NCBI GenBank assembly: GCA_963825565.1
Contig: CAWGTW010000012.1
Location: forward strand, 267,731-331,730
Reading direction: 5' to 3'
Length of the DNA stretch: 64,000 bases
From: JBFGCT01 sp963825565
GTDB lineage: Bacteria; Actinomycetota; Acidimicrobiia; Acidimicrobiales; Ilumatobacteraceae
Of the stretch, positions 18,045-27,063 are shown one piece after another. A model generated the notes under the pieces. The model did no database searches. It was given only the letters and a program-made list of their open reading frames with translations, and was not told the DNA's origin. A program made the position numbers and the translations under genes. Within the stretch, counting starts at the first letter, position 1; each line of letters begins with the position of its first letter.

Positions 18045-19337
18045 TCAGCCGGCGCGCGCCAGCTCGACGAACGTTCGCCCGACCTGCAGCGGGATGCGGG
18101 TCCCGTCGGCCGCGGTGAACGCGAACGGGTCCAGAGCGGACGCCCGCGACCACGTGCCCGCGATCGCCACGCCGTCGCGGTGCACGACCGCCGCGCCCGA
18201 GCCGACGGTGATCGCTTCGGGCGACCGGGCGTCGACCGCCGAGGCGACGTGCGTGGCGTACACGACGACGACGTTGGCGGCGGTGATGCGCGTCCCGGTT
18301 GCCGCGACGTGCGGGACGCCGTTCTGGCTGCGGAGGTAGGTGCCGGTCGCCGGGTCCCAGGTCCAGCCGGCGCGCAGGTTGTCCATCCGCACCTCGAAGC
18401 CGCCGTCCGCGGACGTCGGAGTCGACGGCGTCCACGCCGCGTCGATCGCCCACAGCGCCCGCGCCGGCCCGGCGGCTGCGCCCCGGCCGAGCACGCACGA
18501 TGTCGACGCGACCAGGTTGTGCGGCGACCTGCGGCTCGACTCACGCCGATAGCAGTTCGATCGCACTGCGGCGACGTCGATCAGGAGCCCTGCCTCGGCG
18601 GCGGACCGGATCCAGGCGGTCACGCCGGGGTTCCCGCCCGACCAGGCGAGCACCGGCCGGTTCATCCCCGACAGCAGATCGATGTCGGTCGTTCGCGCCG
18701 ATCGCACCGGCCCGACCTCGGCCGGCACATCGGAGTGGAACAGCGCCATGAACCGCGTCGCTCCCTCGACGTTCTCCTCGACGACGACGTCGGCCCGGTC
18801 GAGCGCCCACTGCGGGCGGGCGCTGCCGACGTTGTCGACCTTGACCACCAGGACCGGGGCCGAAGCGATCGAGGCCGGCGCCGGCAACCCGGTCAGCGCG
18901 GCGACGCCGGTGAGGCCAGGAAGGACCGTGTACGGCGAGAACGCCGGGACCTGCTGCGCGCCGCCGGCCGAGCCCGGTCCGGGTCCGGCCACCGGTCCGG
19001 GAGCGGTCGGTGCGGCAACCGTGACCGGTGGTGCGGTCATCGCCGGCACGGTCGCCGCGGGCGGATCGGTCCGGGCGACGACCGGGCGCGACGGGGCGAC
19101 CGTCGTCGCCGGCACGGTCGAGCGATCCGGTTCCCCGCCGGCGCCCGGGGTCGACGTCGTCGGCGTCGCCGTTGCCGACAGGTGGCGACCCCACGCCGAT
19201 GTGGTCGTCGCCGGCGCCGGCGCCTCGGCCGCGAGCCCACCGCGGTCGTCACCCGCCACCCCGCCCCCGCACGCGGTGGCGAGCGAGCCGAGGGCGACGA
19301 GGACCGCGACCGTGGTCGTCGTGTGCCGGGGCCGCAT
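18045..19337 (-). CDS. DUF3048 domain lipoprotein (YerB-like)
   Basis: 430 residues from ATG 19337. The N-terminus is a lipoprotein signal (ALGSLATAC, Cys at ~23). A Pro/Thr/Ala-rich linker of ~100 residues follows, then the DUF3048 domain with the marker segments VVKVDNVGSARPQWALDRAD and ENVEGATRFMALFHSD. A second DUF3048-type region lies at the C-terminus (VVVVYATHVASAVDA). Such proteins lie on the outer face of the membrane with unknown function. The ORF continues upstream to 20333 but there it is antisense to another gene. It is monocistronic. Confidence 0.85.
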   Translation of the reverse strand: MRPRHTTTTVAVLVALGSLATACGGGVAGDDRGGLAAEAPAPATTTSAWGRHLSATATPTTSTPGAGGEPDRSTVPATTVAPSRPVVARTDPPAATVPAMTAPPVTVAAPTAPGPVAGPGPGSAGGAQQVPAFSPYTVLPGLTGVAALTGLPAPASIASAPVLVVKVDNVGSARPQWALDRADVVVEENVEGATRFMALFHSDVPAEVGPVRSARTTDIDLLSGMNRPVLAWSGGNPGVTAWIRSAAEAGLLIDVAAVRSNCYRRESSRRSPHNLVASTSCVLGRGAAAGPARALWAIDAAWTPSTPTSADGGFEVRMDNLRAGWTWDPATGTYLRSQNGVPHVAATGTRITAANVVVVYATHVASAVDARSPEAITVGSGAAVVHRDGVAIAGTWSRASALDPFAFTAADGTRIPLQVGRTFVELARAG

Positions 19338-19685
19338 CGAGTCGACGATATCCGTCCCGGCCCGGCGGCGTTCGGCACGCGCATCGGTATCGGCACCACG
19401 TCGAGCAGACCCACGGCTCGGGCCGCCGCCACGCGACCGTCGTGGCGGCGGCTCGTCCGTCGATCGTCTCGTCTCGTCGCGGGTCGTCTGGCTGTCCGAC
19501 GATGCCACCCGGCTCGATCGTCCCCGTCCGTCGCCGGGCGGATGGGACACGACGCGCCGTCGTCGGACGATCCGCGCCACGTCGCGCTCCCCGGAAGGCG
19601 AGATCCGACGTTCCGTCGCTGCGCACTCGCCACCCACCGTCGTGTGACCGACCCCCGCCCGACCGTCGTCCCGTAGGGGGTCACC
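19338..19685. other. Gene-free divergent region (348 bp)
   Basis: This lies between the minus-strand DUF3048 gene and the plus-strand gene starting at 19686. I found no conserved ORF, RNA gene or clear repeat. It probably contains both promoters and the leaders. The only distinct signal is the GTAGGGGG ribosome-binding site just before 19686. Confidence 0.4.
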
Positions 19686-20258
19686 GTGTCCGAAGTCCTC
19701 ACCACTCCGGTCGTCGTCATCCGTCCCTGGATCGACCCGGTCGTCGATGACGACGGGCACGACCCGCGCTCGCGCTACGTCGAGACGTTCTGGCTCGGTG
19801 TGCTCGGCCCGACCGCGACCTGGCTGGTCCGCCGCCTTGCCGCGGGGCTCGACCGCTCGCCCGACGGGTACGAGCTCGACCTGGTGTCGACGGCGAAGGC
19901 GATGGGCTTGAGCTTCACCCAGGGCCGGTCCTCGCCGTTCAGCAAGGCCCTGGAGCGGTGCGTGATGTTCGGGCTGGCGCATCCGATCCCGAGCGGGCTG
20001 GCGGTCCGCCGGCGGATCCCGACCGTCGCGCACCGACACCTGCGGCGGCTCCCCGACGATGTCCGGGCGGCGCACGACGACTGGCAGCGCGCAACGATCT
20101 CGGTCGACGACCTCACGCGGGCGCACCAGATCGGCATGGCGATGGTCGACGCCGGCGACGACGTCCAGGTCGTCGAGCACCAGCTCGTCGCCCTCGGGGT
20201 GGGCGACGCCGTCGCCGCCGAGGTCGCCGACAACCTCGCCCGCCTCGCAACCCGGTGA
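19686..20258 (+). CDS. Conserved actinobacterial hypothetical protein (190 aa)
   Basis: GTG 19686 follows a strong AGGGGG. The protein is soluble with no signal or membrane segment. A recognisable core is YVETFWLGVLGPTATWLVRR, followed by GYELDLVSTAKAMGLSF and a C-terminal helix-rich part. Similar proteins occur across actinobacteria without assigned function. The LDLVSTAKAMGLSF stretch, with SFTQGRSSPFSKALERC, has the look of a winged-helix or ParB-like fold, but I cannot name it. It is convergent with the NlpC/P60 gene, 10 bp between stops. Confidence 0.7.
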   Translation: MSEVLTTPVVVIRPWIDPVVDDDGHDPRSRYVETFWLGVLGPTATWLVRRLAAGLDRSPDGYELDLVSTAKAMGLSFTQGRSSPFSKALERCVMFGLAHPIPSGLAVRRRIPTVAHRHLRRLPDDVRAAHDDWQRATISVDDLTRAHQIGMAMVDAGDDVQVVEHQLVALGVGDAVAAEVADNLARLATR

Positions 20259-20268
20259 TCTGCCCTGT

Positions 20269-21057
20269 TCAGCGGGGGTCGACGGCGAGGGCGGTGCGGT
20301 ACCGGCCTGCGGTGCGGACGTGGGTGACGTCACCGGACTGGCTGGCGTGCATCTGGTACCCGTCGGCCAGCGCCATCGCCACGTGGCCGCGCCGCCAGAG
20401 GATGTCGCCGGGCAGCGGCTCGTCGACGACGCGCGCCCACGACGCGTTGCGCATCACCGACGACGACGGCTCCCAGTCCGAGTCCGACAGCGGGCGGCCC
20501 GCCTCGCGGTAGGCGCGCCCGACGAAGCTCGAGCAGTCGTCGTAGCCGTCGCTCCCCCGACGGCTGCGCGAGTAGGGCAAACCGAGCAGGCCGAAGCCCT
20601 CGACGATCGCCTCCGCCGACGTGTCGGTGCGAGCCTGCATCACGCTACGCACGCACAGTCCGTGCCCGTCGGGTGCCGAGCCGCCGCGCAGCAACTTCTG
20701 GTCGGTGATCTCCGGACAGCGGGCGGCGATCTGCTCCCGGGTCGACAGCACGGGCTCCGCGCCCAACTCGGCGAGCGACAACACCTCGAGGCCGGACTCG
20801 GCGAGCATCACCGCCGGAGCGGGCGCCGGCGTCGGTCGTCCGGTCGTCCCGACTCCCCTCGGCGCCGGCGCCGTGGCGGCGGCCAAGGTCGCGCCGAACG
20901 CCCCGGCGAGCGAGGGGTCCCACCGCAGCATCGACGGGGGTGGTTCGGGCAACGGTCGGGCCTGGACGGCGCTCGACACAGGCACGACGGCGCCGATCGC
21001 GAGGGTCAGGCCGAGCGCCAGGGCGCGACGGCAGACGACGAAGGGGTGCACAGGCAT
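20269..21057 (-). CDS. Secreted NlpC/P60-like cysteine peptidase
   Basis: 262 residues with ATG 21057. A signal peptide covers ~1-32. A Pro/Ala-rich linker leads to the catalytic domain near residue 165: YDDCSSFVGRAYREAG carries the nucleophile Cys, and GDILWRRGHVAMAL carries the His. QMHAS follows in the usual place. These enzymes cut peptidoglycan stem peptides, mostly between D-Glu and the diamino acid. The order Cys then His and the spacing fit the family. Loss of activity cannot be excluded from sequence alone. It is 97 bp downstream of the sulfatase gene on the same strand. Confidence 0.8.
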   Translation of the reverse strand: MPVHPFVVCRRALALGLTLAIGAVVPVSSAVQARPLPEPPPSMLRWDPSLAGAFGATLAAATAPAPRGVGTTGRPTPAPAPAVMLAESGLEVLSLAELGAEPVLSTREQIAARCPEITDQKLLRGGSAPDGHGLCVRSVMQARTDTSAEAIVEGFGLLGLPYSRSRRGSDGYDDCSSFVGRAYREAGRPLSDSDWEPSSSVMRNASWARVVDEPLPGDILWRRGHVAMALADGYQMHASQSGDVTHVRTAGRYRTALAVDPR

Positions 21058-21154
21058 CCCGCGAGGCTGGCGGGAGAATCCTCAAACGTGACGGATTGGT
21101 GACGTATGTTACAGAACGATGACACTCGGCGTGAGGTAAGGCCACTGCATGTGG

Positions 21155-22612
21155 TCAATCCGCCGCCATCAGCGACATCAACGCCCGCTCGGCGCCCGGG
21201 TGCGGCGCGTCACCGACCGACGCCTGGAGCCGTCCGAGCTCGATGTGGAGCCCGCGCAGGACCTCGCGGTACGCCGGATCGGCGATCACGTTGTGGAGTT
21301 CGGCCGGGTCGGCCGCCAGATCGTACAGCTCCCACTCCGGCGGGTCGCCGGTGTCGGACGCACCGGGTTGATCGAGCGCGTCGTTGTAGTAGCCGATCAG
21401 CTTGTGCGTCCGAGTGCGCACGCCGTAGTGGGCGGGGACGCGGTGGATCGCGTCGCCGTGCATCCAGTAGCGGTAGTACATCGACTGCTGCCAGCCGGTC
21501 GGCGTCTCGCCGTGCAGCAGCGGCACGACGCTGGTCCCCTGCATCTCGTCGGGGACCTCGACGCCGGCCAGTTCGAGGAACGTCGGCGCGAAGTCGACGT
21601 TGAGGGTGATCTCCGCGGTCGACGTACCCGGCTCGATCAGCCGGGGGAAGCGGATCAGCAACGGCATCGCCAGCGACTCCTCGTACATCATCCGCTTGTC
21701 GAACCAGCCGTGATCGCCGAGGAAGAAGCCCTGATCGGAGGTGTAGACGACGATCGTGTCATCGGCCAACCCGTTGGCGTCGAGCCAGTCGAGCGTGCGG
21801 CCGACGCCCTCGTCGATCGCCGCGATCGTCCGCAGGTAGTCCTTGATGTAGCGCTGGTAGCGCCAGCCGATCTCCTCGTCCTCGGTCAGCCCCGGCGGGA
21901 CGGTCGCCTTCAGGTCGACCACCGGCGACAGGTCCATCATCGACATCCGCATCGCCTTGACCACCTCGGCCCGGCCGGCGTGGTCGTCCCGCAACGTCGC
22001 CGGCTCGGGGAGATCGACGTCGTCGTACAGATCGAAGTGGCGAGGGCTCGGCTCCCAGCTGCGGTGTGGCGCTTTGTGGTGGACCATCAGGGCGAACGGC
22101 CGGGCGGGATCGCGCCGGTCGAGCCAGCGCAGGCTGTCGTCGGTGATCAGGTCGGTGACGTACCCGCCACGCTCGACGAACTCGTGGCCACGGCCGTCGG
22201 CGCGGGGCTCGATCATCATCGGGTTGTGGTAGTGGCCCTGGCCCGGCAGCACCCGCCATCGATCGAATCCGGTCGGGTCGTGCTCGGGACCGTGCCCGAG
22301 ATGCCACTTGCCGAAGATCGCCGTCTGGTAACCGGCCGCCTGCAGCCGCTTCGGGTAGGTGTCGAGGCGGTTGTCCATCGGTGTGACCAGGGTGGTGACG
22401 CCGTTGACGTGATTGTAGGTGCCGGTGAGGATCGACGCCCGCGACGGCGTGCAGATCGAATTGGTGCAGAAGCACGAATCGAAGCGCATCCCGCCCGTCG
22501 CGATGCGGTCGATGTTGGGCGTTTCGTTGATCCGCGACCCGTAGGCGGAGATCGCATGGGCGGCGTGGTCGTCGCTCATCACGAAGATCAGGTTCGGCCG
22601 GGCGTCGGTCAC
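21155..22612 (-). CDS. Type I sulfatase
   Basis: 485 residues from GTG 22612; GTG 22615 is equally possible, and either is more likely than the far upstream ATG. Metal ligands DD lie at 14-15. The formylglycine motif C54-T-P-S-R58 is intact, followed by ILTG, so a formylglycine-generating enzyme is needed for activity. KWHLGH, HHKAPH and a late YTSDQGFFLGDHGWFDKRM fit the alkaline-phosphatase superfamily core. No signal peptide is visible, so a cytoplasmic site is likely. The substrate is unknown; sulfated polysaccharides or sulfate esters are typical. A 13-bp repeat array lies in its leader. Confidence 0.9.
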   Translation of the reverse strand: MTDARPNLIFVMSDDHAAHAISAYGSRINETPNIDRIATGGMRFDSCFCTNSICTPSRASILTGTYNHVNGVTTLVTPMDNRLDTYPKRLQAAGYQTAIFGKWHLGHGPEHDPTGFDRWRVLPGQGHYHNPMMIEPRADGRGHEFVERGGYVTDLITDDSLRWLDRRDPARPFALMVHHKAPHRSWEPSPRHFDLYDDVDLPEPATLRDDHAGRAEVVKAMRMSMMDLSPVVDLKATVPPGLTEDEEIGWRYQRYIKDYLRTIAAIDEGVGRTLDWLDANGLADDTIVVYTSDQGFFLGDHGWFDKRMMYEESLAMPLLIRFPRLIEPGTSTAEITLNVDFAPTFLELAGVEVPDEMQGTSVVPLLHGETPTGWQQSMYYRYWMHGDAIHRVPAHYGVRTRTHKLIGYYNDALDQPGASDTGDPPEWELYDLAADPAELHNVIADPAYREVLRGLHIELGRLQASVGDAPHPGAERALMSLMAAD

Positions 22613-22624
22613 CACCCGATCCTG

Positions 22625-22676
22625 CCACGGACCCCGACCACGTAGCCCGACCACGGACCCCGACCACGGACCCCGA
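22625..22676. repeat. 13-bp tandem repeat, four units
   Basis: Unit CCACGGACCCCGA at 22625, 22651 and 22664, with a variant (CCACGTAGCCCGA) at 22638. The array lies 13-64 bp upstream of the sulfatase start, so it is probably in its untranslated leader or promoter. Confidence 0.8.
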
Positions 22677-22750
22677 CCACTCGTGATCATCGTGCGCAGC
22701 AGGTGCGCAACCTGATCACGCGATGCCGAGGGAGGGCGGCCGCGGGGAGG

Positions 22751-24235
22751 TCAGGGGTGCGACGGTGGGTCGAAGTTGCAGGCGAGGTCGATCAACAGAC
22801 GGGTACCGAAACCGGTCGCCCCCTTGGCGTAGATCCCCTCGTCTGCGTCGACGTCCATCGGACCGGCGATGTCGAGGTGCGCCCACGGAACGTCGCCGAC
22901 GAACTCGCTCAGGAAGATCGCCGCGGTGATCGCCCCGCCGTACGGCCCGGCGACGTTCTTCATGTCGGCGACGACCGAGTCGAGCAGCTTGCGGTACTTC
23001 TTGGTCTCGAGCGGAAGCGGCCAGGCCGGCTCGTCGACCGCCGCTGACCGCTCCCGCACCACGTCGACGAACGCCGCGTCGTTGCCGAGCAAGGCGGCGT
23101 ACCGCTTACCCAGCGCAGCCAGCGCCGACCCGGTCAAGGTTGCGATGTCGACGATGGCATCGGGCTCCTCCTCGACCGCGAGCGACAGCCCGTCGGCCAG
23201 TACCAGCCGGCCCTCGGCATCGGTGTTGTGGATCTCGACCGTCTTGCCGTTGCGCATCGTCAGGACGTCGCCGAGCTTCAGCGCCGAGCCCGACGGCATG
23301 TTGTCGGTGCACATCAAGAACGCGGTCACCTTCGACCGGCAGCGCAGCTCCTTCAGCGCCGACATCGTGGACAGCACGGCTGCCGCACCCGACATGTCCA
23401 TCTTCATCACCGCGTGCATCGCGTTGGTCGGCTTGAGGCTGATGCCCCCCGAGTCGTACATCACGCCCTTGCCGACCAGGACCAGATGCCCCCGCGGGTT
23501 GCGCGGCGTGTAGGTGAGCTTGACCATGCGCGGCGGTTCGGTCGAACCGCGGTTGACGCCGACCATGCCGCCGCATCCCATCGCTGCCAACTGGTCCCGG
23601 TTGAACACCTCGACCGCCAGGCCCCGATCGGCGGCGAGCGCTGTCGCTCGCTTCGCGAGATCCTTTGCGTTGAGGTGGGTCGGCGGCGTGTTGGCGAGTT
23701 CACGGGCGAGGGCGGCGGCAGCGGCGATCACCTTGCCCGTCGAGGCGCCGGAGTCGACGGCCTTGGCCCGGCTCGCTCCGGCGACCAGCGTCAGCTCGGC
23801 GAGCTTCGAGCCGCTGTCGACGTCGTTCTTCAGCCCGACGTAGCGGTACGAGGCGAGCAGCACGCCCTCGGTCACCGCCTGCCCGGCGGTCTCGGCATCG
23901 ATTCCGTCCACGTCGGTCAGGTTGGTCGAGAGGTGCGCGTGCCGGGCGGCCGCCCGGGCGAAGGCTGCCGCTGCGGCGCGCAACCCGTTGGCGTCGATCT
24001 CGCCCGGCTCGCCGATCCCGATCGCGACGACCGCGCCATGCGAGGTCGGCACGACGAGCGTCTGGCCCACGCCGCCCGAGAAGCCGCTCGTCTCGAGCGC
24101 TGAACGCGTCAGCCCGAGCTGGCGCGGCACCGCACCCTTGGCTGCGACCGCCAGGCCGATCGCGCCGGGGGACCCGGGCAGACGACGAGCGGTCGAGACG
24201 GTCACGGACGAGACGGCAGCACTGGCATCGGTCAT
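22751..24235 (-). CDS. pepA: Leucyl aminopeptidase (M17 family)
   Basis: 494 residues from ATG 24235. The C-terminal catalytic domain has the family hallmark NTDAEGRLVLADGL. Upstream are KGVMYDSGGISLKP, with the metal-binding Lys and Asp, and MKMDMSGAAAVL. The N-terminal macro-like domain spans ~1-180. M17 enzymes use two divalent metals to remove N-terminal residues from peptides and form cytoplasmic hexamers. Length matches the family (about 480-510). It is divergent from the amino-acid ABC operon, which would fit a shared theme of peptide and amino-acid use, though no regulatory link is visible. Confidence 0.93.
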   Translation of the reverse strand: MTDASAAVSSVTVSTARRLPGSPGAIGLAVAAKGAVPRQLGLTRSALETSGFSGGVGQTLVVPTSHGAVVAIGIGEPGEIDANGLRAAAAAFARAAARHAHLSTNLTDVDGIDAETAGQAVTEGVLLASYRYVGLKNDVDSGSKLAELTLVAGASRAKAVDSGASTGKVIAAAAALARELANTPPTHLNAKDLAKRATALAADRGLAVEVFNRDQLAAMGCGGMVGVNRGSTEPPRMVKLTYTPRNPRGHLVLVGKGVMYDSGGISLKPTNAMHAVMKMDMSGAAAVLSTMSALKELRCRSKVTAFLMCTDNMPSGSALKLGDVLTMRNGKTVEIHNTDAEGRLVLADGLSLAVEEEPDAIVDIATLTGSALAALGKRYAALLGNDAAFVDVVRERSAAVDEPAWPLPLETKKYRKLLDSVVADMKNVAGPYGGAITAAIFLSEFVGDVPWAHLDIAGPMDVDADEGIYAKGATGFGTRLLIDLACNFDPPSHP

Positions 24236-24536
24236 GGCGGCACAGTCTTGCCGATCCCACCGCACGACCTCCCAGGCGAGCCACGGCCCGGCCCTGTCTG
24301 CCGCCGAACCGAACCAGCCGCGGCCGAGGCCGACCGGATCCCCGCCCGCCCGGCCGGACGTGACGTGCACAGCCGGGAACGCCGGGGAAACCGTGGGGAA
24401 ACGCAGGCTGGACGACCCGCTGTTCGGGTGGCCGGCGACGCTCTGTTACGGTGCCAGGGCGGTTCGTGTGCAAGTCAGCGCGCGAATCATCAACGACGAG
24501 CGCGCGGCGCCACTGCCGGCCTCAAGGAGGAGACAC
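24236..24536. other. Divergent promoter region, pepA / amino-acid ABC operon
   Basis: A 301-bp gene-free stretch. Just before 24537 is a textbook AAGGAGG site. TGTTACGGT near 24444-24453 could hold a -10 element for the plus strand, but no good -35 was found. No riboswitch or repeat was recognised. Confidence 0.4.
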
Positions 24537-25715
24537 ATGTTTTTCAGGGGGAAGGCTTCAGGCTGGAAGCAGGCGGCCGGTGTGCTGATGGCACTCGGGC
24601 TCGTCGCCGGCGCATGTTCGAGCGACAGCGGCGGCAGCTCCGACGGCACGACCGCCGACACCGGTGGTGACACCGGCGAGCAGCCGGTCGACACCGGTGG
24701 CGACGCGCCGGCCGACACGACCGGTGACGCGCCGGCCGACACGGTCGACGTCGTGCAGAGCGAGGGTGGCCGGCTGGCTGCCGTTCAGGAACGCGGCACC
24801 GTGATCTGCGGTGGCAACGACACGCTGCCCGGCTTCGGCATCGTCGACGAGTCCGGCAACTACTCGGGCTTCGACGTCGACTTCTGCAGCGTCGTGGCCG
24901 CGGGTGTGCTCGGTGACGCGAGTGCGTTCGAGATCGTGCCGCTCACGGCCGAGGCTCGCTTCACCGCGCTGCAGTCCGGTGAGGTCGACGTGCTGATCCG
25001 CAACACGACCTGGACCGCGACCCGCGACGGCAACGAGGGCGCCAACTTCTTGTTCACCACGTTCTACGACGGCCAGGGCATCATGGTGCCGGAGTCGACC
25101 GGCTTCACGTCGATCGACGACCTCACCGACGCCAGCATCTGCGTGCTCTCGGGCACGACGACCGAGCTCAACCTCACGTCGGTGTTCAACGCCCGCGGCA
25201 TCCCGTTCAACCCGGTCGTGTTCGAGGACAACACCCAGCTCCGCCCGGCCTACGAGCAGGGCCAGTGCGAGGCGTGGACCTCCGACGCAAGCCAGCTCGC
25301 GGCGTTCAAGTCGTCGATCGAGAGCGAGGGCGGCGAGACCCAGGTCATCTTCCCCGAGGTCATCTCCAAGGAGCCGCTCGGCCCGGTGGTCGCCGACGGC
25401 GACACCGAGTGGGCACAAGCGGTCAACTGGGCGGTCATGGCACCGGTCCAGGCGTGGGAGTTCGGTCTCGACTCGAGCACCATCGGCAGCTACGCCGGCG
25501 ACGACCCGAACATCCAGCGCTTCCTCGGCCAGACCGCCGACTTCGACCCCGGCCTCGGGCTCCCGTCGGACTTCGCGGTGAAGATCGTCGAGGGCGTCGG
25601 CAACTACGAGGAGATCTACAACCGCAACATCGTGCCCATCGGGCTGTCGCTGGAAGGGTCACCCAACGACCTGTGGACCAACGGTGGCCTGATGTACGTG
25701 CCGCCGTTCCGCTGA
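24537..25715 (+). CDS. Amino-acid ABC transporter, substrate-binding lipoprotein (AapJ-like)
   Basis: 392 residues; ATG 24537 follows AAGGAGGAGACAC. The lipoprotein signal ends GLVAGAC, and a Gly/Thr/Asp-rich linker (~28-75) spaces the domain from the membrane. The SBP family 3 core follows: GTVICGGNDTLPGFG, GFDVDFCSVVAAGVLGD, and later LRPAYEQGQCEAWTSD. These match the general L-amino-acid binding proteins AapJ/BztA. It is first of a four-gene operon in the same order as aapJQMP. A strong hairpin right after the gene probably keeps its transcript more abundant than the permease part. Confidence 0.93.
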   Translation: MFFRGKASGWKQAAGVLMALGLVAGACSSDSGGSSDGTTADTGGDTGEQPVDTGGDAPADTTGDAPADTVDVVQSEGGRLAAVQERGTVICGGNDTLPGFGIVDESGNYSGFDVDFCSVVAAGVLGDASAFEIVPLTAEARFTALQSGEVDVLIRNTTWTATRDGNEGANFLFTTFYDGQGIMVPESTGFTSIDDLTDASICVLSGTTTELNLTSVFNARGIPFNPVVFEDNTQLRPAYEQGQCEAWTSDASQLAAFKSSIESEGGETQVIFPEVISKEPLGPVVADGDTEWAQAVNWAVMAPVQAWEFGLDSSTIGSYAGDDPNIQRFLGQTADFDPGLGLPSDFAVKIVEGVGNYEEIYNRNIVPIGLSLEGSPNDLWTNGGLMYVPPFR

Positions 25716-25746
25716 TCGGCTGAACATCCCGTAATCGATCCACATC

Positions 25747-25778
25747 GGTTGGGTCCGGCCGGGGGGCCGGACCCAACC
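25747..25778 (+). terminator. Strong intercistronic hairpin after the binding-protein gene
   Basis: Perfect 14-bp stem: GGTTGGGTCCGGCC at 25747-25760 pairs with its complement at 25765-25778 around a GGGG loop. There is no T-run. It lies in the 100-bp gap between the binding-protein gene and the first permease gene. In such operons this kind of element causes partial termination or protects the upstream mRNA. Confidence 0.85.
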
Positions 25779-25815
25779 GGGATCGCTCGCTCCACACACT
25801 CTGGGGGATCTCCGC

Positions 25816-27060
25816 GTGGCGGACACCATCAACGCACCGGCGCCGACGCCGGCACCGGCGACAGCGGTTGCGACCCGGCCGCCCTTCTGGCGCAACATCC
25901 GGGTCCTGCGCATCGTCGCCCAGATCGTCGCCGTCGTCGTCGTCGTGGCCACGTTGCGGTGGCTGTTGAACAACCTGAAGTCAGGGTTGGAAGAGCAGAA
26001 CATCTCGACCGACTTCGACTTCCTCGATGGGCCGGCCGGGTTCCAGGTGCGCGACTCGCCGTTCGACCCGCAGTCGTCGATCAAGTCGCTGATCTGGGTC
26101 GGCATCCGCAACACCGCCGCGGTCGCGATCGTCGCCGTCGTCATCGCCCTCGTCGTCGGCACGCTCATCGGTGTCGGCCGGCTGTCGAGCAACTGGCTCG
26201 TCCGCAAGTTGTCGACGATCTACGTCGAGTTGTTCCGCAACATCCCGGTGCTGGTCATCATCGTCTTCTTCGGGTTCGCCCTGTTCTTCTTCGGGCCGCT
26301 CCCCCAGTTCAATCCGGCCAACCCTCCCGACGTGTACGCGTTCCCCGGCACCGACGCCAACTTCATGATCCTGTCGAAGAGCCGGCTTGGGTTCCTGTCG
26401 TTCGTCAACCAGGACAACTCCGGGTTCTTCTGGTTCATCATGCTCCTCACGCTGATCCTCGTGATCGGAATCTGGATCTGGCGGACGCGGGTCAATGTCC
26501 GCACCGGCGAACCGCACCACCGTGTGCTGTGGTCGTTCGGGATCTTCTTCGGCGTCGGGGCCGCGATGTGGGTGATCCTCGGCGGCCCGGTGCACGTCTC
26601 CTCGCCGACCGTCTCCGAGAGCGGCCGCCTGATCGAGGGCGGCATCGCCACCAACGACGCCTACATCGCCCTGACGCTGGCGCTCGGCGTATATACCGCG
26701 AGCCACATCGCCGAGATCATCCGCGGCTCGATCCTCGCCGTGCCAAAGGGCCAGAACGAGGCGGCCAACGCCCTCGCCCTCTCCGGGTTCCAGCGCTACC
26801 GCTTCGTCGTGCTCCCCCAGGCGATGCGCATCGCCCTGCCTCCGATCATCAACCAGTTCCTCAACCTGGTCAAGAACTCGTCGTTGGCGACCGTGCTCGG
26901 CTATCCCGAGATCACGGCGTTGACCAAGACGGCGATCGGCAACGGCAACCCGGCCCCGCAGCTCATCTTGGTCCTGATGCTCGCCTACCTGTCGTTCTCG
27001 TTGTTCATCTCGCTGATCCTGAACATCATCAACCGACGATCGCAACTGGTGGGGAGGTGA
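25816..27060 (+). CDS. Amino-acid ABC transporter permease (AapQ-like)
   Basis: 414 residues from GTG 25816. The first membrane segment is near 33-50 (VAQIVAVVVVVATLRWLL). A MetI-type permease unit follows, with the EAA loop GQNEAANALALSGFQRYRFVVLPQAMRIALP near residue 312. About 85 residues between the early permease helices and that loop hold additional membrane segments (MLLTLILVIGIWIW), as is usual for AapQ. It pairs with the AapM-like protein to form the channel; the stop of this gene and the next ATG are 3 bp apart. The substrate would be general L-amino acids by family. Confidence 0.9.
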   Translation: MADTINAPAPTPAPATAVATRPPFWRNIRVLRIVAQIVAVVVVVATLRWLLNNLKSGLEEQNISTDFDFLDGPAGFQVRDSPFDPQSSIKSLIWVGIRNTAAVAIVAVVIALVVGTLIGVGRLSSNWLVRKLSTIYVELFRNIPVLVIIVFFGFALFFFGPLPQFNPANPPDVYAFPGTDANFMILSKSRLGFLSFVNQDNSGFFWFIMLLTLILVIGIWIWRTRVNVRTGEPHHRVLWSFGIFFGVGAAMWVILGGPVHVSSPTVSESGRLIEGGIATNDAYIALTLALGVYTASHIAEIIRGSILAVPKGQNEAANALALSGFQRYRFVVLPQAMRIALPPIINQFLNLVKNSSLATVLGYPEITALTKTAIGNGNPAPQLILVLMLAYLSFSLFISLILNIINRRSQLVGR

Positions 27061-27063
27061 ACC

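Noticed and set aside
18045..20333. A DUF3048 protein starting at 20333
   Set aside because: The extra 330 residues are antisense to the gene at 19686. The lipoprotein signal begins at 19337.
24444..24453. A firm promoter for the amino-acid ABC operon
   Set aside because: TGTTACGGT could be a -10 element but there is no matching -35, so I left it as a note only.
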